A stretch of 64,000 nucleotides of DNA from Paenibacillus gorillae (lineage in GTDB: Bacteria; Bacillota; Bacilli; Paenibacillales; Paenibacillaceae), in assembly GCF_000513275.1 (NCBI RefSeq), contig NZ_CBVJ010000110.1:36705-100704 (forward strand), read 5' to 3'. A program made the translations under genes and the position numbers. The notes under the pieces were generated by a model. The model did no database searches, was not told the origin of the DNA, and was given only the letters and a program-made list of their open reading frames with translations. Below are positions 1 to 8,531 of this stretch, piece after piece; within the stretch, counting starts at the first letter, position 1, and each line of letters begins with the position of its first letter.

Positions 1-187
1 GTTCTCCTGACATTCGCAGTCCAGCCGGCAGCATGCCGAGCAGCGCTTTTCCCGTAAGCGTCTTGCCGCTGCCGCTCTCTCCAATCAGACACAGCGTCTC
101 ACCTGCACCTAGCGAAAAAGAGCTGTCCCGGACGAGCACCCGGTCATTATCTTTTGTACGAATCGTAAGCTTCTGGACCTCCAGCAA
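1..187 (-). CDS. ABC transporter ATP-binding protein, nickel/peptide type (partial, runs off window)
   Basis: This is the N-terminal 62 residues of an ATPase of the oligopeptide/nickel (DppD/NikD) family, which powers import through the two permeases encoded just upstream. The Walker A motif GESGSGKT is visible at about residues 37-44, followed by LTGKALLGMLPAG, which is typical of DppD/NikD. The rest lies outside the window. A TTG start at 187 is preferred because AGGAG lies 8 nt upstream; a GTG at 196 would sit on top of that ribosome site. The gene follows the permease stop by about 20 nt, so it is the fourth gene of the operon. Substrate cannot be judged from this piece. Confidence 0.85.
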   Translation of the reverse strand, partial: MLEVQKLTIRTKDNDRVLVRDSSFSLGAGETLCLIGESGSGKTLTGKALLGMLPAGLRMSGE

Positions 188-208
188 CCCGCTCACTCCT
201 ATCATCCG

Positions 209-1030
209 TTAATTCAATTGCAACCGGCTCCGCAGCCTCTCCCCGCAAATCTGGAACGCGACGGCCGTCACAAAGATCATCAATCCCGGGAAAAAGCCCA
301 TCCAAGGAGCAATCTGCAAATAGTTTTTGCCGTCCAGCAGCATCACACCCCATTCCGGTGAAGGCGGCTGAGCGCCTAATCCAAGAAAGGATAATCCCGA
401 AAGGGCCAAAATAACCCGGCTAACGTCCAGAATAATCAGCGTCAGCACCTGAGGCATCATATTCGGCACGATATGCCGCCGTATCGCATGAAAACCGAAG
501 GAGCCGCTCACCCGGCTGGCGAGCATATACGGCTCCTTTTTCACATCATGAACGAGGCCCCGGATAATCCGCACATATTTGGCCCACCAGGACAACAAGA
601 TGGCTGCATATACATTTTCCATCCCAAAGCCTAAAAAACCGATAATGACGATAGTCAGCAGCAGATTCGGAATGGCCGTGAACAGGTCTGCGGCACTCAT
701 AAGCAGCATATCCAGGCGGCCGCCGTAAAACCCGCTTATCGTGCCAAGAACGAGGCTGATGATCATCACGAGCCCTAGAACGATAAGGGCGGGAAACACC
801 GAATATGGAATACCCGCAAGCACCCGGCTGAATAAATCCCGGCCTAAGTAATCCGTCCCGAAGGGATGGCTCAGGCTAGGCGGCTGCAGCTTGGCGGCAT
901 AGTCCGGCTCATAGGGATCGAACGGATGCAGCCAGGAAGCCAGAAGGCCAACGATAAGCAGCCCGGCTAAAAACAACAGTGCTGCCGTTGTCCATTTCTG
1001 TCCAAGCGCCAGCGAAAAAGCTTTTTTCAC
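209..1030 (-). CDS. ABC transporter permease, NikC/DppC type
   Basis: This is a membrane permease of the peptide/nickel ABC family that forms the translocation pore with the preceding NikB-type protein. It is 273 residues from the GTG chosen here, close to the usual 270-290. An N-terminal membrane anchor is followed by the family segment HPFGTDYLGRDLFSRV and, near the C-terminus, the loop SFLGLGAQPPSPEWGVML. At least five hydrophobic segments are visible. The GTG at 1030 overlaps the previous stop as GTGA, a classic coupled junction, and AGAGG lies 8 nt before it; a GTG at 1039 is less likely. Regulation is probably through the Zur-type box upstream of the operon. Confidence 0.88.
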   Translation of the reverse strand: MKKAFSLALGQKWTTAALLFLAGLLIVGLLASWLHPFDPYEPDYAAKLQPPSLSHPFGTDYLGRDLFSRVLAGIPYSVFPALIVLGLVMIISLVLGTISGFYGGRLDMLLMSAADLFTAIPNLLLTIVIIGFLGFGMENVYAAILLSWWAKYVRIIRGLVHDVKKEPYMLASRVSGSFGFHAIRRHIVPNMMPQVLTLIILDVSRVILALSGLSFLGLGAQPPSPEWGVMLLDGKNYLQIAPWMGFFPGLMIFVTAVAFQICGERLRSRLQLN

Positions 1031-1974
1031 AACTCCCACCTCTGTTTATCCAGCCTTACGCGCCGGTCGGCCGCATAATAGCCAAGATCGGTCACGAAAT
1101 TCAGAATGAAGATCGCCGCTGCCACAAGTAAGCTGCAACCCTGTATAGCCGGGTAATCGCGATTGTAGATCATATCCAGCATATAAGTTCCGAGCCCCGG
1201 GAAGCTGAACACATTCTCGATCATGACGGCCGCGCCGAAAAAGCCGGAAAAGCTCGTTCCGATCACCGTCAGCACCGGAATTAACATGGACCGAAGCAGA
1301 TAGGACGGGTACAAAATGCGCCGCCGCAAGCCGCGTGCCCTCGCCGCCTCCATGAAGAAGGCATGCTTGTATTCCAACGTGAAGGAACGGACCATTCGGA
1401 CAAAATAAGCGCCTTGAACGAGGCTGATCGCCGCTACTGGCAGCACATAATGGCTTACCGAGCCGTTGCCGATGATTGGGAACAAGGGCCACAGTACACC
1501 AAACCCGAGCGTAAGCAAAATCGCCAGCCAGTACAGCGGAACGGAAAGGCCGAGTATGGAGCCTCCGTAGACGACGCGGTCCAGCAGCGTATTTTCCCGG
1601 ATGGCGCTGACGATCCCAAGCGGAATCGAGAAAAGAACGGTCACGATAAAAGAACTGGCAATCAACAGCAGCGTCGGCTGAAGCCGCGATGCGATTTCCT
1701 CCGTAACGGGCTGATCCGTTACAAATGAACGGCCCAAATGACCTTGAACCAGTTCAAGCAGCCACGAGGCATATTGCTGGACGAAGGACTGATCCAGTCC
1801 CCATTTTTGCTCATAGAGCGCAATTAAGCTCTCGTCAGGAACGGCTCCGATACCCTGCAGCAGCAAAGCTGCAGGATTTCCGGGGGCAAGCCGCATAAGC
1901 GCAAATACGAATAGTGTCAGCAAAAGTAAAGTAAACAGCAGGAGTCCAAGCCTGCCGACAGCATAGCGCAGCAT
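1027..1974 (-). CDS. ABC transporter permease, NikB/DppB type
   Basis: This 315-residue inner-membrane permease is the first permease of a nickel/peptide-type importer. The start MLRYAVGRLGLLLFTLLLLT is typical of the family, as are the early LAPGNPA motif, a region with EAARARGLRRR and the C-terminal IENVFSFPGLG signature near residue 253. Six hydrophobic segments can be traced. The gene begins 2 nt after the stop of the substrate-binding lipoprotein, whose last codons carry the GAGGA ribosome site, and it ends in a GTGA overlap with the second permease. The three genes therefore form one tightly coupled operon. The sequence alone does not separate nickel, metallophore and peptide substrates. 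Confidence 0.9.
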   Translation of the reverse strand: MLRYAVGRLGLLLFTLLLLTLFVFALMRLAPGNPAALLLQGIGAVPDESLIALYEQKWGLDQSFVQQYASWLLELVQGHLGRSFVTDQPVTEEIASRLQPTLLLIASSFIVTVLFSIPLGIVSAIRENTLLDRVVYGGSILGLSVPLYWLAILLTLGFGVLWPLFPIIGNGSVSHYVLPVAAISLVQGAYFVRMVRSFTLEYKHAFFMEAARARGLRRRILYPSYLLRSMLIPVLTVIGTSFSGFFGAAVMIENVFSFPGLGTYMLDMIYNRDYPAIQGCSLLVAAAIFILNFVTDLGYYAADRRVRLDKQRWEL

Positions 1975-1976
1975 CT

Positions 1977-3596
1977 CTATTCCTCAATCGTTAGCTGATG
2001 CCATTTGACCGGATTGTCTTCAATATCGCCAAACGCGAAGTTTCCGATCTTTTTGCTATGAATAAATGTCTGCTTCGTATAATAAATCGGCACGGTCATC
2101 GCTTCCTCATGCATCCGGCCGAAAATACGGTCGAAAATCGCCTGCTGCTCCGCTGTCGAAGTTGTTTTTGCGATATCATCCAGTTGCTTCGTCAAAGCTT
2201 CGTCCTGATAAGCGACGCCCGGCGTTTTATCCGTGTGGTAGAACAGCGATGTCAGGAAACGGTATGGCAGCTGCGCATCCGTATACGTCCGATACAGGAG
2301 CAGATCATATTCCTTGTTGGTCCACAGCGCATCATAATAGGCCGCACGCTCCAGGTTGGCGATGTCCACCTTGATGCCGATGTTTTTCATCTCACTTTGG
2401 AAAATCTCGGCCATCTCTTTCCACTCCGGATATTCCTCAGTCTGGATGACAAGACGAAGCTGAATTGGCTTGCCGTCCTTCTCATACTGCTTGCTGCCTG
2501 CATTCCACTGGAAGCCGGATGCCTCAAGCAATTGCTTGGCCTTGTCGGGTTTAAAGCCATAAGAAGGCTGATTGTCCGGTGTCACAAAAGCAACCGTGCT
2601 CTGGAACAGACCGGACACTTCGGCACCTTGGCCGTTCATCATTTTGCTAGTATCAGTTCCGAGGTTAATGGCCTGACGGACATTTTTATCTGCCAGGAAG
2701 GTGTTTTTCTGGTTGATGACCATGAAGTAAGACATCGTGCTCGCATGCTGCTCTACTGTGTACTTCGTGTTGTTTTCAAAAATAGGCAGGCTCTCATACG
2801 GGATGTTGCCTACTTCTCCGCCAGCAATATCGATCTCGCCATTCTGCAGCGCAAGCACGCGAGCCTGCGGATCGGTAATAACTTTGAACACCAGCTTGTA
2901 TGGAGATGGCTTCTCCTTCCAATAGTGCTCGTTGGCAGTCAGGACGGTTTCCGCCCCCTCCTTGAAGCTGTCCAACTGCCATGGACCAGTGCCGATCGGC
3001 TTCACAAACTCGCCGTCCACAGCACCTGCGGGATTAACCGCGTTAGGACTCATCATTCGAAAAGGACGGGCTTGGCTCAGCTCGAGCAGAACCTGCGTCG
3101 CCATCTCCTTGAATTGGAGCACAACGGTATGAGCGTCCGACGTCTCCACCTTATCCAGCTTTCTTGCAATTTCGAGTGATGCATTCTCCTCATTTGCTAC
3201 GGTGCGTGCCAATGAGAATTTGACAGCTTCCGCATTGAACTCGCTGCCGTCGGAAAATTCAACGTCTTCCCGCAGATGAAAGGTATAGGTCTTGCCGTCC
3301 TCCGACACCTCCCAAGCTGTCGCAAGACCCGGCTCGATCTTGCCGCCTTCCCCGAATTCAACGAGCGGATCATAGATTGCACTATGGACAGCCCTCGCTC
3401 CGTTATAGGTGGAAGCGTCGATTTTCTCCCCTTTGGAATCCTGAGTAACCGCAACTGTGATGCGCTTGGCGGCCGTTGCCTCCGGTTTATTCGTCGATGC
3501 TGCTGTACCTGGCTCCGTCTGCGACGAGCAGGCCGCCAGCAATAAGAGAAGTATCGTACTGACTGCGATGGCCGATCTTTTGAATGATTTTGACAT
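1977..3596 (-). CDS. Substrate-binding lipoprotein, NikA/opine-metallophore type (SBP family 5)
   Basis: This is an extracellular lipoprotein that captures the substrate of the importer. The start is MSKSFKRSA at 3596, with GGGAGGA just upstream; a longer reading to 3701 would cover the promoter. The lipobox is LLLAACSS at residues 18-25. The mature part begins KRITVAVTQDSKGEKIDAST and contains AVHSAIYDPLVEF and SEDGKTYTFHLREDVEFSDG, the arrangement of NikA-like proteins in SBP family 5. At 539 residues it has normal length. The promoter is overlaid by a Zur-type box (separate entry), so I infer that the cargo is zinc or a zinc-metallophore complex, as in the staphylococcal CntA system. Nickel or peptide remains possible. 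Confidence 0.85.
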   Translation of the reverse strand: MSKSFKRSAIAVSTILLLLLAACSSQTEPGTAASTNKPEATAAKRITVAVTQDSKGEKIDASTYNGARAVHSAIYDPLVEFGEGGKIEPGLATAWEVSEDGKTYTFHLREDVEFSDGSEFNAEAVKFSLARTVANEENASLEIARKLDKVETSDAHTVVLQFKEMATQVLLELSQARPFRMMSPNAVNPAGAVDGEFVKPIGTGPWQLDSFKEGAETVLTANEHYWKEKPSPYKLVFKVITDPQARVLALQNGEIDIAGGEVGNIPYESLPIFENNTKYTVEQHASTMSYFMVINQKNTFLADKNVRQAINLGTDTSKMMNGQGAEVSGLFQSTVAFVTPDNQPSYGFKPDKAKQLLEASGFQWNAGSKQYEKDGKPIQLRLVIQTEEYPEWKEMAEIFQSEMKNIGIKVDIANLERAAYYDALWTNKEYDLLLYRTYTDAQLPYRFLTSLFYHTDKTPGVAYQDEALTKQLDDIAKTTSTAEQQAIFDRIFGRMHEEAMTVPIYYTKQTFIHSKKIGNFAFGDIEDNPVKWHQLTIEE

Positions 3597-3672
3597 GATG
3601 TCCTCCCGAATAAATAGTTGATAAATGCAGTTGAACAAGTATCGCTTGACTTCGATATCCAACTGATGATAG

Positions 3673-3701
3673 ATTTTAATCGTAATAATTACTATTAGCA
3701 A
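3673..3701 (-). promoter_or_regulatory. Promoter with overlapping Zur-type box (box at 3677-3697)
   Basis: On the minus strand TTGCTA (3701-3696), a 17-nt spacer and TAAAAT (3678-3673) form a good sigma-A promoter for the importer. The 21-nt palindrome at 3677-3697 fills the spacer. Its core TCGTAATAATTACTA matches the Bacillus Zur core TCGTAATnATTACGA at all but one fixed position, and 17 of 20 positions match over the full consensus. It differs from Fur (TGATAAT half) and PerR boxes. The divergent methyltransferase starts 59 nt to the right and probably shares the control. Binding of Zur is inferred. Confidence 0.8.
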
Positions 3702-3755
3702 GTATTATTTTTTATAACGGCTTCCACACGATATTTTTACACAAGGAGAGATTTT

Positions 3756-4517
3756 ATGACGATCAGCAAGGAACAACAACTGGAGCATCAGCAATATTGG
3801 GATAAGGGAGCCGATATCTACGAAGAAATTGTGGAACAAGAATTTGTGAATGAGTCGGCCGAGAAGTGGACGGCGATTCTGAGCAAGCTGCTTAAGGATA
3901 AGCACGGGCTGCGGGTGCTGGACGTTGGTGCTGGTCCGGGCTTTTTCAGTGTTTTATTGACGCGGTTGGGGCATCAGGTCACCGCCATCGACTCCTCTAC
4001 AGAGATGATCGCTAAAGCGAGGAAAAATGCAGAGAAGCATGGCTGTGATATTCGCATCATCCAGACTGATATTTTGGAATATGAGCCGGACGGTGTGTTC
4101 GATCTCATCATATCCCGCAACGTTACCTGGTTTTTGCCGAACCCTGTTGGCGTCTACCAGAAATGGTATCATTGGCTGGCCGAGGGCGGGCAGACGGTTA
4201 TTTTCGACGGCAACTGGAACTTGTTCCTGACCGATCCGAAGGAAGCTGCCTTGTTCCAAGCGGCCAAACAGGAAGCAATCGCGGCCGGTTACGTGCCTTA
4301 TCGTTCGGATGAGGAAATTTCGGAGGGCGACCAGATCGCCTTAACACTGCCGCTAACCTATGTGAAACGTCCCGCGTGGGACATCGATATGCTTAGCCAC
4401 ATCGGCTTCACCGACGTGACAGCTTGGCATGGATTCGATGCGGGACTATATGGCCCTGCTGAGCAGCTGCTGAACCAGCATCGGCCGATGTTTGCCATCG
4501 TGGCAAGTAAATCTTGA
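3756..4517 (+). CDS. Class I SAM-dependent methyltransferase divergent from the Zur-box importer
   Basis: This 253-residue cytosolic protein has the Rossmann methyltransferase fold. Motif I VLDVGAGPG is at residues 54-62, the acidic AIDSSTEM strand-2 end near residue 79, and a motif II/III region reads FDLIISRNVTWFLPNP followed by WLAEGGQTVIFDGNW. It starts at an ATG with AAGGAG upstream. The only regulatory sequence between it and the nickel/metallophore-type importer is a Zur-type box, and a TATAAC at 3713-3718 could serve as its -10. The substrate is unknown. A role in making, modifying or releasing metal from an imported metallophore is a guess from position and shared control; no nicotianamine- or opine-synthase gene is seen in the window. 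Confidence 0.8.
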   Translation: MTISKEQQLEHQQYWDKGADIYEEIVEQEFVNESAEKWTAILSKLLKDKHGLRVLDVGAGPGFFSVLLTRLGHQVTAIDSSTEMIAKARKNAEKHGCDIRIIQTDILEYEPDGVFDLIISRNVTWFLPNPVGVYQKWYHWLAEGGQTVIFDGNWNLFLTDPKEAALFQAAKQEAIAAGYVPYRSDEEISEGDQIALTLPLTYVKRPAWDIDMLSHIGFTDVTAWHGFDAGLYGPAEQLLNQHRPMFAIVASKS

Positions 4518-4655
4518 TGGATGTTTGAGGTGACGGCGAGGCGGAGGTCATGATTCGTGCTCGACATGACCTCTGTGGCATCATAACTCTCGTATAGCGA
4601 ACGTTGGTACGCTCTTTTGCGAAGTAGGTTCGCTTTACACCCCATCCTAACTAAT

Positions 4656-4841
4656 CAAAATGCAAAAATACAGGTTGTTAGCCGGTTTTGGGCCGATTTA
4701 TGGCATCAAAATGTAAAAGTGCAGGTTGATTGGTCAAAAACGGCTCAAATGTGCGAAATCTAGTGATTTCAAATGTACTTTTGCATTTTGATGGCGTTTT
4801 TGGACGATTTCGGGCTAATTAAAATGCACTTTTACATTTTG
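4656..4841 (+). repeat. Dispersed 186-bp four-box element, copy A
   Basis: This is an intergenic element with two direct boxes (starting at 4656 and 4707, 51 nt apart, core AAAATGTAAAAGTGCAGG) and two inverted boxes (ending at 4790 and 4841, 51 nt apart, core TGTACTTTTGCATTTTG). The halves can fold back on each other, and the box differences are mostly C/T transitions that keep G-U pairing. Three other copies of 186-187 bp lie at about 13.5, 35.1 and 40.3 kb. This copy lies between two convergent genes in a 786-nt gene-free stretch. Confidence 0.85.
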
Positions 4842-5065
4842 TTCTTCATGTAGCGCGGAAAGAGGAGTTAGTTGGGTAGGTGGTTCATTCGGGCGCGGGC
4901 AGGCGCACATGTGAGTTAGTTTTACTCAGGGCGGTAAGACGCGGAGCTTTAGTTGGTTCACTTGAACGCGAGAAGCCGTATGTTGAGTTCGTTGCGCTTG
5001 TGCACGGGGAGGTGTCCGGTTTGATTGGTTTCGATCGGACGCTCGAATGCCAGCAGGTTAGGTTT

Positions 5066-5240
5066 GTTTAGCTTTGAACGGGAAAGCATACACGTTAAGT
5101 TGGTTGGACTCGTTTAGCTTTGAGCCGGAAGGCATGCACGTTAAGCTGGTTGGACTCGTTTAGCTTGTGAACGGGAAGGCGTGCACGTTAAGTTGGTTAG
5201 TTGATTCGTTCACTTAGGCGGGTAAGGCCTACTGGTTAAA
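5066..5240. repeat. 46-bp tandem repeat, three clear copies plus decayed ones
   Basis: Units starting with GTTTAGCTT at 5066, 5112 and 5158 have a 46-nt period and share GGGAAGGC, GCACGTTAAG and TGGTTGGACTC blocks. Weaker copies seem to extend left to about 4880 (TTCACTTGAACGCGAGAAG) and right to 5240. No gene is supported here: the short open frame at 4880-5071 lacks a ribosome site and is made of repeat sequence. The unit is unlike a CRISPR because there are no unique spacers. Confidence 0.75.
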
Positions 5241-5259
5241 GCCAATTACCCTCAAACGC

Positions 5260-5294
5260 AAAAAAGCCGTCAGTCCATGAAATGGACTGACGGC
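5260..5294 (-). terminator. Rho-independent terminator of the LplABC-glycosidase operon
   Basis: GCCGTCAGTCCAT pairs with ATGGACTGACGGC around a 3-nt loop. Read on the minus strand the stem is followed by TTTTTT, directly after the glycosidase stop at 5304. Confidence 0.9.
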
Positions 5295-5303
5295 TCCCGC
5301 TGT

Positions 5304-6701
5304 TTAGACAACAGTTATAGTATGCGTCTCGCCTGGCGCTACTTCGACTTCGGCCACGAGATAGGTGCGGCCGAGCTCGTCTCGTTCTACACTTGACGGA
5401 ATGGCATTGCTGTTATGGCTCAGCGACTGCCCTTCCGCTGCCTTCGCTGCTTCTATGCGGAACTTCGCTTTCCAGTGCAGGTATGCACCGGAACGATTGC
5501 TAAATTCTGAATGAGCCGCACCCTGATGCTTGACTCCAATTACCCGGCCAAGCACCGGGACATTCGACAGCTCTGCCCAGGTCAGCTCTCCTGCCAGCTT
5601 GGATTCAGTCGTCACGCCGGAAATGCCGTCTGCCGAGATACCCATCAGACCAGACACTACCGCACCAACTGCCGAATAAGAAACCTCAGGATATTCGCGG
5701 CGATCAAGACCGGGCTCCATCAGCGCTTTCAAGCTACCCAGCGCCTCTGCGTCCTTGCCTCCGCGGTAATACGTTTCCGGCAAGTAGGACATGCCCTCCA
5801 CATTGGAAGCGCCTCGCGCGATCGCTTCGCGCAGAGCGCCTTCCCGCTTCTCCGCATGATCGATGACGCCGTAATAGAGCGGCAGGAATTGGCCTTCTCC
5901 AGCTTCAGATGCAATAAAGGCACCCTTCTGGCTCAGAGCAATATAGAAGCAGCCATTGCTCTCATCCCACCATTGCTCCTCCAGCCGCTTACGCAGCTCG
6001 GAGGCTCTAGCCGAATACTCAGCGGCACGTGCTTCCCCTTGCCCTGTCAACTTCACGATCTCCGCATATGCCTCATATCCCGCGATCATAATCGCTATGA
6101 GATCGGCGCCGATTTTCGCGAACTCGCCTGCTTCATTATAAGAAGCCAAACCGCGGCGCCCGTAGGCCGCCTCGTATTCAAGAATGCCGTCTCCGTCTTT
6201 ATCCCAAGTCTTCACATATTCTGTAACGGACAAGTCGTAAAACTTGCGCAGCACCGGATTGTCCAAATACGAACGGTCGCCCGTCCACAAATATTGCCGG
6301 TAGCAGGCATCAATCACATCGAAGTTGGCCGGGAGGTTGTACCAGAAATCCTGGTCATTCTCATAATCGACCGGAGCCGGGAGGTTGCCCCCCGTGATCT
6401 CCCAGTACGTGCAATAGTCTCTCGTCTCGCTAATATTTTCGGCGAATTTCTGCATCATATTGCGGGTATGCGCCTGCAAACCCAAGACTGCAGCACCCAA
6501 GCTTTGATGAGAAACGTCCCGCATGCAGAACGCCTCTCTGCCCGGCAAGGCAGCCTCATACCAGAGGCCGACAGGATCTTCGCCGTGATGCGCATAGAAA
6601 AGCGCTTGAGCTTTCGCCCATTCAAATCCGGCATTCAGCGCTTCGTCATCCGACCGGAACGTAATTGCGCCTAAGGAATTGTTCATGTTGTTGTTCATCA
6701 T
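5304..6701 (-). CDS. Putative cytosolic (alpha/alpha)6-barrel glycoside hydrolase
   Basis: This 465-residue protein has no signal peptide, so it should act inside the cell. Segments such as LWYEAALPGREAFCMRDVSH, an FDVIDACYRQYLWTGDRSYL helix and DKDGDGILEYEA look like six-hairpin glycosidases. I cannot assign a GH family. The start at 6701 has AAGGA 6 nt upstream and follows the permease stop by 3 nt, so it is the last gene of the LplABC operon and is followed by a terminator. The context suggests that it cleaves the oligosaccharide that the transporter brings in. Acidic residues that could be catalytic occur in the MRDVSH and DGILEYEA regions, but this is not certain. The Asn-rich N-terminus carries no message I can read. 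Confidence 0.7.
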   Translation of the reverse strand: MMNNNMNNSLGAITFRSDDEALNAGFEWAKAQALFYAHHGEDPVGLWYEAALPGREAFCMRDVSHQSLGAAVLGLQAHTRNMMQKFAENISETRDYCTYWEITGGNLPAPVDYENDQDFWYNLPANFDVIDACYRQYLWTGDRSYLDNPVLRKFYDLSVTEYVKTWDKDGDGILEYEAAYGRRGLASYNEAGEFAKIGADLIAIMIAGYEAYAEIVKLTGQGEARAAEYSARASELRKRLEEQWWDESNGCFYIALSQKGAFIASEAGEGQFLPLYYGVIDHAEKREGALREAIARGASNVEGMSYLPETYYRGGKDAEALGSLKALMEPGLDRREYPEVSYSAVGAVVSGLMGISADGISGVTTESKLAGELTWAELSNVPVLGRVIGVKHQGAAHSEFSNRSGAYLHWKAKFRIEAAKAAEGQSLSHNSNAIPSSVERDELGRTYLVAEVEVAPGETHTITVV

Positions 6702-6704
6702 CAA

Positions 6705-7595
6705 TTATCCTTTCACAGAGCCGATCGTCAAACCGCCGATAAAATATTTTTGCAGGAACGGATAGACAAGCAAGATCGGTACTGTAACGAAAATGGTTGT
6801 CGCAGCCCGCAGCGTCAATGGCGTCATGCTTTTGAACTTCTGGAACAGCAGCTGCTGATCCATAATTTGCTGGGATGCTTCCACTTCCAGAAGCAGCCGC
6901 CGCAAGTAGACTTGAAGCGTATCGAAGTGACCGCTGGAATTGTACAGTACAACATCGAACCAAGCGTTCCAGTGACCAACCGCCGAGTAGATCGACACGG
7001 CAGCAAATACCGGCAGCGACATCGGAATCACGAGACTTAGATAGATTTTCATCTCCGAAGCCCCGTCAATTCTCGCAGATTCGAAGAGCGCATCAGGCAG
7101 CTCGGAAATATACGAGGACATCAACAGCATGTAATAGGCGCTAATTAAAGTAGGAATCCAATAGACATTAAAGGAATCCGTCAGCTTCAAATTGACCATC
7201 AACAGGTAGATTGGAATCAATCCGCCGTTGAAGTACATCGTGACAAGAAACAGAACCCGCATGAACTTGCGGCCGGAGAAATGACGGATACTGACGATGT
7301 AAGCGAGCAGGCCCGTAACGAACAAACAAGTAACCGTGCCTACTGCAACCCGCAGCACCGACCAGCCGAAGCCTTCCAGCAGTTTATCGTTTTGAAGCAG
7401 AAGCTTGTAGGCATCCAAGGAAAATTCCCTCGGGAAAATGTAGATCCCGCCTCTTGCCGCATCTGCCCCGTCGTTCAGGGACAATGCCAGCAAATTCAAA
7501 AACGGGTAAGCCATAATGATGCCAAACAGCAGTAAGACAACGACGTTCACGATGTCGAATAGCCGTTGAGGGATGGTTGTCGAACGTTCGTTCAT
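6705..7595 (-). CDS. Carbohydrate ABC transporter permease, LplC/YtcP type
   Basis: This is the second permease of a CUT1 sugar importer, 296 residues with six hydrophobic segments. The EAA-type cytoplasmic loop is seen as ESARIDGASEMKIYLSLVIPMSLP, and the C-terminus FIGGLTIGSVKG is characteristic of this subfamily. It starts at ATG 7595 with AAGGAG 8 nt upstream, 15 nt after the first permease. No ATPase is present in the operon, as is usual for LplB/LplC systems, which generally rely on a shared MsmX-type ATPase encoded elsewhere. The sugar is unknown; the linked glycosidase suggests an oligosaccharide. Confidence 0.92.
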   Translation of the reverse strand: MNERSTTIPQRLFDIVNVVVLLLFGIIMAYPFLNLLALSLNDGADAARGGIYIFPREFSLDAYKLLLQNDKLLEGFGWSVLRVAVGTVTCLFVTGLLAYIVSIRHFSGRKFMRVLFLVTMYFNGGLIPIYLLMVNLKLTDSFNVYWIPTLISAYYMLLMSSYISELPDALFESARIDGASEMKIYLSLVIPMSLPVFAAVSIYSAVGHWNAWFDVVLYNSSGHFDTLQVYLRRLLLEVEASQQIMDQQLLFQKFKSMTPLTLRAATTIFVTVPILLVYPFLQKYFIGGLTIGSVKG

Positions 7596-7610
7596 CCTTA
7601 TTGCTCCTTT

Positions 7611-8513
7611 CTAGAAAATCGCAGTTTGCATATAGCGTTTCGAAAGCTTGTTCGCAACGATGACCAGTGTCAGTCCGATTAAGCTCTTCATTAAGCCAAC
7701 GGCCGTACCGTATGAATAATTACCGAACTGAACGCCGAACCGGTATACGTACGTATCAATAACCTCGTAGTAGTCCCTTGTTGTCGGGCTGCCGAGCAAG
7801 AGCTGCTGCTCAAAGCCTGCGTTCAGAATGCCGCCAAGCGCTAAGATGAACAACAGAACAATCGTGGAGCGAATACCTGGCAGTGTAATATGCCAAGCCA
7901 GACCAAAGCGCCCGAGTCCGTCTACCTTGCCCGCTTCGTATTGCTCACGGTCGATGCCCGCGATTGCGGACATATAAATGATAGAGCTGAAGCCGACATC
8001 CTTCCACACATTACTGGAGGTCAAGATCGCCCAGAAGTATTTGCCTTCTCCAAGAAACTGAATCGGGTTGTGAATAAAGCCGAAACGCTGCAGCAAATCA
8101 TTGATAATTCCATCGTTGCCAAGCAGCGTAAAGGCAATGCTGGCGACAACGACCCAGGAGATAAAGTAAGGAATGTAAGAGAGCGATTGAATCGTTTTCT
8201 TGAACGCGCGGTTTCTCACCTCGTTAAGCAATAAGGCAAGAATGATCGGCGCCGGAAAACCGATAAGCAAGTTGAGCATACTAATAACAATCGTATTACG
8301 CATAATCATCCAGAAATCAGGTTCCTGAAAAAACCGGATGAAGTTGTCAAAGCCTACCCAGTTCCCGAACATCGTCTGTCCGGGAACGTAGTTTTGAAAG
8401 GCAATGATCAAACCGTACATCGGGAAGTAGGAAAAGACGAGCACCCACAGTATGATAGGCAAGCTTATCAGCCAAATTTGTCTCTCTCTGGAAAAGCGTC
8501 TAAGGTAGTTCAT
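7611..8513 (-). CDS. Carbohydrate ABC transporter permease, LplB/YteP type
   Basis: This is the first permease of the importer, 300 residues. Its N-terminus has the LplB hallmarks YFPMYGLIIAFQNYVPG and GFDNFIRFF, then six membrane spans, and the EAA loop appears as YEAGKVDGLGRFGLAWHITLPG. It starts at 8513 with AGGAGGG about 10 nt upstream and lies 18 nt after the binding-protein stop. The gene order (sensor kinase, response regulator, binding protein, LplB, LplC, glycosidase) shows a self-contained sense-import-degrade unit. Confidence 0.93.
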   Translation of the reverse strand: MNYLRRFSRERQIWLISLPIILWVLVFSYFPMYGLIIAFQNYVPGQTMFGNWVGFDNFIRFFQEPDFWMIMRNTIVISMLNLLIGFPAPIILALLLNEVRNRAFKKTIQSLSYIPYFISWVVVASIAFTLLGNDGIINDLLQRFGFIHNPIQFLGEGKYFWAILTSSNVWKDVGFSSIIYMSAIAGIDREQYEAGKVDGLGRFGLAWHITLPGIRSTIVLLFILALGGILNAGFEQQLLLGSPTTRDYYEVIDTYVYRFGVQFGNYSYGTAVGLMKSLIGLTLVIVANKLSKRYMQTAIF

Positions 8514-8531
8514 GATTCGGCTTCCCTCCTG

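Noticed and set aside
1998..3179. Long plus-strand frame opposite the nickel/metallophore-binding gene
   Set aside because: Antisense shadow of a well-supported lipoprotein gene; its translation has no family features.
4656..4841. Possible transposase-bearing insertion sequence
   Set aside because: The element is only 186 bp with no transposase frame; at most a non-autonomous element.
5066..5240. Possible CRISPR array
   Set aside because: Units abut each other without unique spacers and no cas genes are present; it is a plain tandem repeat.
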